From positions 4,534,236 to 4,567,042 of the forward strand of contig BFEA01000031.1 of NCBI GenBank assembly GCA_003427395.1: a stretch of DNA of 32,807 nt. Direction: 5' to 3'. The notes beneath the pieces are model-generated. The model saw only the letters and a list, made by a program, of their open reading frames with translations, searched no databases and was not told where the DNA came from. Positions 1 through 6,905 of this stretch are shown piece after piece. The position numbers and the translations under genes were made by a program. The DNA is from Chara braunii. Taxonomy: Eukaryota; Streptophyta; Charophyceae; Charales; Characeae. The stretch's first letter is position 1. Every line of letters begins with the position of its first letter.

Positions 1-96
1 GAAGATTCACTCTCGTTTTGCACATTTCGAGAGTAGTGGAGCGAGGGGGGGGGGGCTCCACTACTCTCTAAATGTGCAAAACGAGAGTGAATCTTC
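1..96. repeat. Near-perfect foldback (41-bp arms, G-rich loop)
   Basis: Bases 1-41 and 56-96 are reverse complements with one mismatch (40 of 41). They flank a 14-nt loop that is almost all G. The arm begins GAAGATTCACTCTCG, a motif that recurs at 328. It could be a genuine foldback element end. It could also be a chimeric palindrome made during library preparation or assembly, because it lies exactly at the window edge. Confidence 0.85.
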
Positions 97-352
97 CACT
101 AGAACATGGAAAGATGCACCGCCACCAGGCCCCAAGGATGACACACATAGGTAGGGGAATCAGAGAAAACAAAAGAGAAAAAAAAAAGAAAAGAAACTGT
201 GTTGTTGTCAGCACGTGTATCCCCTAGGGCCTCTGCGTTGTTGTCAGCCCATGTATCCCGCTGGGCCCCTGTATTCCCCTTGCACAGAAGACAAAAATCA
301 TGGAGCTGTATCTTTCCATGTTGTAGGGAAGATTCACTCTCGTTTTGCACAT
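72..352. mobile_element. MITE-like element with ~50-bp terminal inverted repeats
   Basis: The segment starts ATGTGCAAAACGAGAGTGAA and ends with its reverse complement. The outer 26 nt of the two arms (72-97 and 327-352) are identical. The arms continue inward, with a few differences and a one-base indel, to about 124 and 301. There is no coding capacity. A 36-bp tandem duplication (201-272, two copies, beginning GTTGTTGTCAGC) lies inside. The target-site duplication cannot be read because the left end is buried in the 1-96 palindrome. The size, non-coding interior and long terminal inverted repeats fit a non-autonomous DNA transposon. The superfamily is not determined. Confidence 0.6.
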
Positions 353-418
353 CTGGAGATCACTCGTGGAAACAGAGAGTGAATCTTTCAGTAGAACATG
401 GAAAGATACAGCGCCACG
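303..418. repeat. Third and fourth copies of the foldback arm
   Basis: Bases 303-345 and about 378-418 are inverted copies of each other. They share CATGGAAAGATACAGC and GAGAGTGAATCTT with the neighbouring MITE-like element, with a ~32-bp spacer between them. The first 420 bp therefore hold four alternating copies of the same arm. This is a nested or tandem foldback cluster rather than one simple element. Confidence 0.65.
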
Positions 419-897
419 ATCTTTTTTTTCCCCTTCTTGTTTCTTTTTTTTTTTTTGGAAAACGGCCTGGCCCTCCGACGTGGATGACTAGATTGAAGGT
501 TCAAACTCCGCCCTGCGACAGCCACGGGACGGAGGAGTTTGGCCTGCAGTGTAAACTTTAGAGGGGACTGGACTCGAAAACGGCATTTTGAAACGTATTT
601 TCAAACTCTAACCCTGATGGCGCCCTAGTTTTCTCTTTTTTTTTTGGACTCGGGTCATGATGGTGCTCACCCTCTGCTCGGAGGAGAAGGGAACGAAATG
701 TCAAGGAACTTGATGATAATGATGGCGGTGAGGACGAAAAGTTGAAAAAAAACGTAGTACCGTCGCTGCTGCTGGTGATGATTAATGGGGATTAATGATT
801 GATGATTGACGATGAATGTTCACTACGTTGATAATATTGAAGCCTGAGCCGCTGAGAGGACTTGGCTGGATTTGGTATCGTGAATGACGTCAATTGG
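419..897. other. Unassigned stretch with T-tracts
   Basis: No gene is recognised. The stretch contains T homopolymers near 421-456 and 631-648 and scattered GAT/TGA triplets that grade into the microsatellite to the right. A perfect TGACGTCA palindrome lies at 885-892. Confidence 0.5.
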
Positions 898-958
898 GGA
901 TGCCCATGATGATGATGATGGTGATGATGATAGTGATGATGATGATGATGATGATGAC

Positions 959-989
<31 letters not shown>

Positions 990-991
990 GC
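898..991. repeat. (GAT)n trinucleotide microsatellite
   Basis: There is an almost uninterrupted run of GAT/ATG triplets, with imperfect GAT-rich flanks from about 660 to 1065. Frames through it give poly-Asp on the plus strand and poly-His or poly-Ser on the minus strand. These are products of the repeat, not genes. Confidence 0.95.
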
Positions 992-1481
992 GGTGGTGGT
1001 GACAAATTGACAATGCTCTTGATCTTGACGGTAATCATCTTAATCTTGATGATGATGATCTTGGTGGGCCGTTGCTGGTGAAGAATAGGAGAGGGTACAA
1101 TGTCTAGAACGTGTTAATGACAGGATACTTTACTGTTGCTACTTCTGCCGCTGCTGGTGTTACTCAAACTACAAGTCGTATTAGTGGTAGTTTTACTAAT
1201 TATCTGCCCCCCTTCATCGGGGTACAAGTGTTTGCAAAGTGGATCGTGATCCCATCATGTGTTCGGTCCCATATACAGCACACAGGAGAAGATGGCAGAA
1301 ACGACTCAAAAAAAAAGAAAAGAAAAGAAAAAGAGACAAAGGCGGACGCGGCATGTTTTGAGTTCCTAAAGGCACGAAAAACAGGCCTTTGGCGGCTGTG
1401 TCAGGGCCTGAGTTCGAAATGGCGTTCGTAACTCAGGCCGGCAGTGGTGTCAGGGCGGAGGTTTCATTAAGGCGGTTGTGG
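992..1481. other. Unassigned stretch, no gene seen
   Basis: Degenerate GAT repeats fade into mixed sequence. An A-rich tract at about 1307-1344 (A runs broken by G) could be the relic tail of a retroposed sequence, but no body is recognisable upstream. Confidence 0.4.
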
Positions 1482-1690
1482 NTTTTTTTTTTTTTTTTTT
1501 TTTTTTGGGTCNGTCGCGCCGNGCCGNGGGGGNAAGGNGAAAAAAAAAGTTTTTTTTTTTTTTTTTTGATCGGTCGTGCCGCGCCGCGGATGCAAAGAGA
1601 AAAAAAAGTTTTTTTTTTTTTTTTCGTTCGGTCGCGCTGCGCTGCGCCGCGCCGCGCCGCCGCTTGAAAAATAGAAAAAAAAAAAGAAAA
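1482..1690. repeat. Three tandem T-tract/GC-core/A-tract units, with Ns
   Basis: A unit of roughly 65 bp is repeated about three times. It consists of 15-18 T, a GC-rich core like GGTCGYGCCGCGCCG, then A-rich sequence ending AAAAAAAAG. The first copy has single Ns scattered through it, a sign of uncertain base calling in homopolymers. The A and T runs are mutually complementary and could fold. Confidence 0.7.
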
Positions 1691-1719
1691 AAGGTGTATC
1701 GGCCCCATGGTAGGGCCAC

Positions 1720-1892
1720 AGCCGAGATGCCTTGGCCACACCCCAGATTGGCCACGACCGAGATATCTCGGCCACACCCCAGATTGGCCATGGCCGAGTG
1801 ATGAATGAAACGAAAGGGGTTTGATGTTCTAAGAGTGATGAATGAGACAAAAAGGGACATGATGTTCTAAGAGTGATGAATGAGACATAAGA
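1720..1892. repeat. Two adjoining minisatellites (36-bp and ~37-bp units)
   Basis: GGCCACACCCCAGATTGGCC occurs at 1734 and 1770, a 36-bp period. Directly downstream, GTGATGAATGA starts at 1798, 1835 and 1873, a 37-38-bp period with the shared motif TGATGTTCTAAGA. No coding role is evident. Confidence 0.85.
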
Positions 1893-2670
1893 AGCCTGAA
1901 GGATAAAGAAAACCTGACCCTACACACCTCTCCCCACTCCAAGGACGGAAGCTAGAAGAAACATGAGAAAGGAACAAGAAAAGACAAAACGGACCCTGAT
2001 AAACTAATCACCTATGACATTCCGTCTCCTCTCCCGTTTATCCCTCCAAAAACCCACTGACAAAAGATTGGTGCGCGATGAGGACATCGCGAATGAGTGG
2101 GGGGAATGTGTCGGGACTGGTGGATCCTGAATAACTTCCCATCATTCGAGAGACTGAATATAGACAAATTGTGCACAACAGAGAAATCTGGAGTGAGGAG
2201 GCAGGAGAGAGAAAAGACAAAGGGTTAGGCCACAGGAGGGAGTGATGCCCTGGGATGAGAACCACAGGAGGACCGAACCAGCGATGACAAGCAAGTAAGC
2301 GCAAGAACAGGGGTACATAGAACATAGCATGAGGCCAGGAAGGTCGTTGAAATTTAACGAGACAAATACCAAGGGGCCCTTGAACCAGCAAACGCGGCAC
2401 GACAACGACGAAAGAATGAGGAAGTCGAGAGATGGACGGCCCCAGAGGACGTGGGAAGCTAGAGAATAAGGGCCCAACATAGGGCCCACCTACGAGAGCC
2501 TCGGGTTGAAGGTCCGTGACCAAAAGAACTGGCGCGCGCGAGGCGCAAGAAAGACAAGGGAAAGGAGTCACCTGGGGGTGGCAAACGCCCAAGGGACTTG
2601 GGACACCTTGGGGAAAGGCACGTGGGGGTCACGTGGAACTAAGTAAAAATAATGGCATCCGGGAAAAAAT
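1893..2670. other. Unassigned non-coding stretch
   Basis: No domain is recognised on either strand. A 184-codon open frame on the minus strand at 2038-2592 is Pro/Ser/Leu-rich, has no motif I recognise and looks like chance in purine-rich DNA. TGTCGGGACTGG near 2109 resembles the start of the 26-bp repeat units to the right. Confidence 0.4.
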
Positions 2671-2800
2671 GTGTCGGGGACCACCAACGAGACTAAGTGT
2701 CGGGGACTACCGACGGGACTAAGTGTCGGGGACCACCGGTGGGGCTAAGCATCGGGGACCACCGACGGGACTAAGTGTCGGGGACCACCGACGGGACGAA
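2671..2800. repeat. 26-bp minisatellite, five units
   Basis: Units start at 2671, 2697, 2723, 2749 and 2775, an exact 26-bp period. The consensus is close to GTGTCGGGGACCACCGACGG followed by GACTAA. Degenerate relatives occur near 4090-4165. TGTCGGGGACC resembles the 5' end of some grass Gypsy LTRs, but that resemblance is short and unproved here. Confidence 0.95.
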
Positions 2801-2902
2801 TGGCGGGGACGTGTGAAAGTCCCAAGAAAAAATGGCGGCACCTCATGGGGGAAAACAATAAAGGCGAGGTGCACCGTAAAGATCGAGATCTTGAATATTA
2901 GC

Positions 2903-2926
2903 ACCACTAGTGCAAGCACTAGTGGT
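2903..2926. repeat. Perfect hairpin, 11-bp arms
   Basis: ACCACTAGTGC and GCACTAGTGGT are separated by AA. A second palindrome, AAGATC-GA-GATCTT, lies just upstream at 2879-2892. The same pair recurs in degenerate form at 4271-4326. Confidence 0.9.
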
Positions 2927-3512
2927 AGCAAACGGGAAGGCTGAAAAGAAAAGAAAAAGTAAAGAAACTTGAAAAGGGAGGCATGGGAGCAATCCGAAAA
3001 ATCTTGGATCAGCCTCCCTCAAGAAAATTGAGTCAAAAGAGACCCCATGAGAGAAATTGGTCACCGGGAGAAAATCGAAGCAAGAGGGGTCACTGTGGGA
3101 GAAAGATAGAGGAAAAAGGAAACTCCCATGGGCATGAGAAGGTCATTATTACAATCCGAGAAATAACGGACTGCACCTTGGGCATAGGAAGGGCCAAAAC
3201 TAAGAGGAAGGGGCTAGAAAAGGGCCTTAACGACCATTTGACACTTGACATGCTAGAAAAAAAAAGAGAAAACAAAATAAAATTTTGGAGAATAAGAGTG
3301 AGAGGGAATAAGTAAGTTGGCCGTCAGTAAGGACTGGCAGGTCCCTACTGTCCAAGAAAGGTGAAAAAAGAAAATAAAAGAAAATAAAAGAAAATAGAAA
3401 AATGTCTTAACGATAAAAAACGGTCACTTAGGCAGATACATCTATGACCAGATTCATTCTCGAATATGGCGGTTGCAATGAACTTTGATTTTCTTTTATT
3501 TTTGCAGAGAAA

Positions 3513-3870
3513 ATCAAGACCCTATGCAACCGAAATAAAACGGATTACATGGTGGAGTAGAAACACATGTTTTAGGTGCATCCAGAGCCAAAATTGAGTC
3601 TGGATGCACTTGGGAGTTGGTCGTTTCTTTTCCTTTTGAGTAAGGGTCAGTTGTGGGGTATTGGGGCTAAAGAATCGACCCCTATTGCAGTTCGAGTTGC
3701 AACGGACTGCATAGGGAAGGGAAGACACATGTTTTAGGTGCATCCGGAGCCAATAGTGAGCCCGGATACACTTAGAAATTTAACACTTTATTTTCTTTTA
3801 GCATGGGGCAAGTTGTGGGGCAGTGGGACTAAAAAAATGACCGTGACTATAGTTCGAGAAATAAGAGACT
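3513..3870. repeat. ~162-bp tandem repeat, 2.5 copies
   Basis: ACACATGTTTTAGGTGCATCC occurs in both copies, the shared part starting at 3563 and 3725. It is followed by matching 'GAGCC', 'GATGCACTT/GATACACTT' and 'CAAGTTGTGGGG/CAGTTGTGGGG' segments. A third partial copy ends near 3870. Hairpin-forming GCAGTTCG and CGGACTGC flank the join at 3687-3710. Confidence 0.8.
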
Positions 3871-3972
3871 GCATGGGGGTGCCTAGGCTAAGGGAAAATG
3901 AGCCACGGCAAACCCAAAAGGCTAGAAAGGAGCAATTTCGGTATGAGGCACGTGGAGACGGTAAACGGCAAC

Positions 3973-3991
3973 CGTGAGATGAGATCTCACG
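3973..3991. repeat. Short perfect hairpin, 8-bp arms
   Basis: CGTGAGAT and ATCTCACG flank a GAG loop. It is one of several hairpins spaced along 2.9-5.4 kb. Confidence 0.85.
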
Positions 3992-4745
3992 CCCTAGAAA
4001 AATCGACACACATGTGGCACCTAAGGGAGAGATGTTGGGGTCACCAAGGGCAAGGGGGTCTAAAAATAAAAATGGGACACCACCCGGGATGTTGTCGGGG
4101 ATCAAGTGGGGCCAAATAATAAAAGTTGAAAAATGGGACACGCGCCGACGGGACCCCCGGCGGGACAAGAAAACGAAACTAGTACGGGGGGAAGTGACGG
4201 AGACTTGAGATGTCCCAAGGGAACCATGAGTAAGAACAAGAAATAATTAAACAAGCACACGGTACCATCGAGATCAAGGATCTAGACGGTGGAAAATATT
4301 AACACCACTAGTGCAAACGCTAGTGGGGCAAGTGGAAGAGTCATGAGGAGAAAAAAAAAGAAAATAATGAGGTTGGGAGGGCTGCCCAGCAGTCCGAAAT
4401 ATCTTGAACTAGCTAGGCATGAGAAAATAGAGCCTCAAGAGGCTCAACATGAGAAAAAGACTGTCCTTAGAAAATCGGAGCAAAGGGGGCTAAAAATTGG
4501 ACAAACGAAGGCAAAATGGAACCCTCTAGGAACATGGGGGTGCCATTGTTGAAATCCGAGATATAACAACGAAGTACCAGCCATGAAGCTGGCCATGAAT
4601 GAGGTCTCAAGGCCTAGAAAGAGGGTGCACAACAGTTTGACACTTGTCATAACTGAAATAAAAGAAAAAAAAAGAAAAATGAGAGGAAAAAGAGGGAGAA
4701 TGAGAAAAAAAGGGAGAAAAGAGTGGAGGAGAGTGTGCCAATCCA

Positions 4746-4780
4746 TTGGGACCTGCACATTAGGGACTGGCAGGTCCCAA
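4746..4780. repeat. Hairpin, 10-bp arms with 15-nt loop
   Basis: TTGGGACCTG (4746-4755) pairs perfectly with CAGGTCCCAA (4771-4780). The right arm matches the equivalent site at 3337-3345 in the upstream copy of the duplication. Confidence 0.85.
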
Positions 4781-4812
4781 CTGTGACCCCATCCCTCCTA
4801 GAATGAGGGAGG

Positions 4813-4851
4813 GCAATCCGGATTGCAGACATATGGCCCTTGGGGCCATAT
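4813..4851. repeat. Two adjacent palindromes
   Basis: GCAATCC-GGATTGC (4813-4826) is a perfect 14-nt palindrome. Four bases later, ATATGGCCC and GGGCCATAT (4831-4851) form a 9-bp stem with a 3-nt loop. Confidence 0.9.
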
Positions 4852-4923
4852 CTCAACAAAATATGAATTAAAAAGAAGAAAATGAGAGAAAATGCAAAAG
4901 AGAAATGACCAGTTTCTTTTGGA

Positions 4924-4950
4924 CCATGGATCTGAGATCAGATCTCATGG
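4924..4950. repeat. Hairpin with one bulge
   Basis: CCATG-GATCTGA pairs with TCAGATC-T-CATGG around a GA loop. This is a 12-bp stem with a single-base bulge. Confidence 0.85.
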
Positions 4951-5163
4951 TGGAGAGGAACTAGCCGTGTTTTGTGGGCCATCTAAAAACGGTTAGCTCC
5001 GGAATGAGGTGGCAGCCCAAACTGGAAAGAAACAAAAGAGAAAAAGAGACAAAATTGTGCATTTGACCAAAAAAAAGAGCCAGATGCACTAAAAATTGAA
5101 AAAGTGGACTTAGGGCTCAAATTGGAAGCAGGGGCTACTTAGGGGTGGCACAAAATATTGTTG

Positions 5164-5190
5164 GCCTTGGATCTTAGTCAGATCCAAGGC
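5164..5190. repeat. Perfect hairpin, 11-bp arms
   Basis: GCCTTGGATCT and AGATCCAAGGC flank the loop TAGTC. Confidence 0.9.
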
Positions 5191-5352
5191 TGAAAATGTG
5201 TCGCTGCATGAAAAAATATCTCGGCCTACCAAAAATGGGGTACAAACTGAAAAAAATCGATTTTTTTCTCTCAAGTAAAGTTGCCCCTTGGGCACTAGGA
5301 CCCAAGGAGGCAACGTTGTTGAGGTGAAAAGGAGGCCTAAGTAGGCCAAGAG

Positions 5353-5385
5353 GCAATCCGAGTTGGTACCAACTACTCGGACTGC
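5353..5385. repeat. Compound hairpin, recurring GCARTCCGAG motif
   Basis: GCAATCCGAG and CTCGGACTGC pair with one mismatch around an inner palindrome, GTTGGTACCAAC. The outer motif recurs as CAATCCG...CGGACTG at 3152-3173 and GCAGTTCG...CGGACTGC at 3687-3710. Confidence 0.8.
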
Positions 5386-5984
5386 ATGTACTTGGCCAAA
5401 AAGAGGTCCGGGTACCTCCGGAAGGGCATAGTAGTAGAATTTTGCCTTGGGGGTACCTCGGTTCACCTCAAGGCACATGGGGAGGCCCATGGGCTGACCG
5501 GACTGCCGGTTTCAGCCTACATAAGCTGGGAATTCAGTCCGCCACTTTCACAATTGCATGAGGAGTGTCCATGCTTCCCAAGTGAGCTCATAGGAGCACT
5601 CTTTCACTTGGAAAGAAGAGAGGGGAACCCATGCTAGTTTAGGAGCTTGGTGGAGGCCATGAGCTAGGGAGAGGAGCTCTAGAGACTAGTGGTAGTGAGG
5701 CTGACCCTAGAGAGGTGATCCGCTATAGCCCCCTGGGTGTGAGGAAGAGAGAGAGGCTAGAGGGAGTCTCATTAGCCCTCCTAGAGGAAAAAGAGGGGAG
5801 GACTTTATAGTCATGGTGATATGAGCTTGTGGCAACTTGAGAGAAAGTGAGAAAGAAAGGAGAGAGGCTTGAGGAAGAAGAAAGTCTTAGCCAAGAAGGT
5901 AGTTGTGCAAGAAGAAGGAAGCTTCATCAAGGTTGAGGCTCCATCTCCAAGGCATCAAGAAGGTGAGTGAAAAGAAGGAGGTTC
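5386..5984 (+). promoter_or_regulatory. Possible promoter-to-splice-donor stretch (tentative)
   Basis: A TATA-like CCTACATAAGC lies at 5517-5525. A good 5' splice donor, AAG|GTGAGT, lies at 5963 and is followed directly by a pyrimidine-rich tract. The interval is purine-rich and has no convincing coding frame, so it could be an LTR R/U5 region or a non-coding first exon. This is inference from short motifs only. No downstream exon is recognised. Confidence 0.2.
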
Positions 5985-5997
5985 TTCTCCATCTTCT

Positions 5998-6029
<32 letters not shown>

Positions 6030-6357
6030 TTCTTCCTCCTCTTCACTATTCTCCTTCTCCCTTCCTTTCTTTATCTTCATCATCTTCATTTTTTTTTTTT
6101 TTTTTTCTTCTCCTTCTTCTTCTTCTTCTTCTTCTTCTTTTTCTTCTTTTTCTTCTTTTTCTTCTTCTTCTTCTTCCTCCTCCTCTTCACTCTTCTCCTT
6201 CTCCGTTCCTTTCTTCATCTTTTTCGTCTTCTCCTTCTCCTTTTTCTTCTCCTTTTTCTTCTTCTTTTTCTTCTTCTTCTCCATCCATCTTCTTTTTCTT
6301 CTTCTTCTCCATCCATCTTCTTTTTCTTCCTCTTCTTTTTCTTCTTCTCTCTTGTCT
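5985..6357. repeat. Long pyrimidine-rich (TTC/CTT)n tract
   Basis: About 370 bp of almost pure C and T on the plus strand, broken by occasional A in 'CCATC' and 'CAC'. The resulting poly-Phe/Ser/Leu and poly-Glu/Lys frames are products of the repeat. Long homopurine-homopyrimidine mirror tracts can form triplex (H-DNA) structure. Confidence 0.95.
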
Positions 6358-6365
6358 CTTACTTA

Positions 6366-6420
6366 TTGGTCTTAGTGTAGATCTTACTTTTCACTCACAT
6401 CCTCGTAGGAGGAGAGAAGG
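6366..6420. repeat. Orphan partial monomer of the 91-bp satellite
   Basis: GTCTTAGTGTAGATCTTAC followed by TTTTCACTCACATC matches the satellite that resumes at about 6925. The array therefore once began here and was interrupted by the foldback element at 6430-6905. Confidence 0.75.
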
Positions 6421-6429
6421 TTAACAACA

Positions 6430-6905
6430 ATCGTATTTTTCATCACCACTTCAGGACACCCTTCACCACTTCAGGATGCAGCCTGCCTAAACAAGTGGTT
6501 TTCAAGGTTTTCGGACCTTTCACCACTTCAGGATCATTCAGGTATGAAAATCCTGAATGATCCTGAAGTGGTGAAAACTCCGAAGACCCTGAAAACCACC
6601 TGTTTAGGCAGGCTGCATCCTCAAGTGGTGAAGGGTGGTTTTCATGGTCTTCGGACCTTTCACCACTTCGGGACCATTCAAGATTTTCAGACTGCCAAAA
6701 ACTCTCACTTGATCACTTCTGGACACCTTTCACCACTTCAGGTTGCATCGTGCCTAAACATGTGGTTTTTAGGGTCTTTCNCACTTCAGGTTGCATCGTG
6801 CCTAAACATGTGGTTTTTAGGGTCTTTCGACATTTCACCACTTCATGACCATTCAGGATATTCAGACTGCCAAAAAGTCTCACTTCAGAATTTTCATTCC
6901 TGAAT
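6430..6905. mobile_element. Foldback element rich in CACCACTTCAGGA motifs
   Basis: Bases 6459-6542 and 6552-6635 are 84-nt inverted arms (78 of 84 matching by my count) around the 9-nt loop TATGAAAAT. Further direct copies of CACCACTTCAGG/CACTTCAGGTTGC and 'CAGACTGCCAAAAA' follow to 6905. It has no coding capacity and lies between satellite fragments, so insertion into the array is the simplest reading. No clean target-site duplication was found. Confidence 0.6.
6734..6828. repeat. Exact 47-bp duplication joined by a single N
   Basis: Bases 6734-6780 and 6782-6828 are identical, with only an N at 6781 between them. Identical flanks around a lone N are typical of overlapping contig ends that were joined without merging. 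This is probably an assembly artefact rather than biology. Confidence 0.9.

Larger units (their letters stand above)
2801..4800. repeat. Diverged ~1.4-kb duplication, non-coding
   Basis: The blocks around 2790-3350 and 4140-4780 share an ordered series of landmarks. These are an AGATC-GATCT palindrome (2880 and 4271), a CCACTAGTGC hairpin (2903 and 4305), 'ATCCGA' plus 'TCTTG' segments, and GGACTGGCAGGTCCC (3331 and 4764). The spacing is 1392-1433 bp. No reading frame is conserved between the two blocks, so this appears to be duplicated non-coding DNA. It may be the internal or LTR part of a decayed element, but no coding domain confirms that. Confidence 0.6.

Noticed and set aside
792-1081. 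Frames encoding poly-His, poly-Ser or poly-Asp
   Set aside because: They are three-base readings of the (GAT)n microsatellite and have no non-repeat coding context.
1389-1860. Overlapping frames of over 100 codons on both strands
   Set aside because: They run through N-containing T/A tracts and minisatellites; composition is purely repeat-driven.
2038-2592. 184-codon minus-strand frame
   Set aside because: No recognisable domain, hydrophobic/Pro/Ser content expected from antisense of purine-rich DNA, and no splice or promoter context.
5903-6424. Long frames of Phe/Ser/Leu (plus) and Glu/Lys (minus)
   Set aside because: They are generated by the pyrimidine-rich tract; open frames are expected where only C and T occur.
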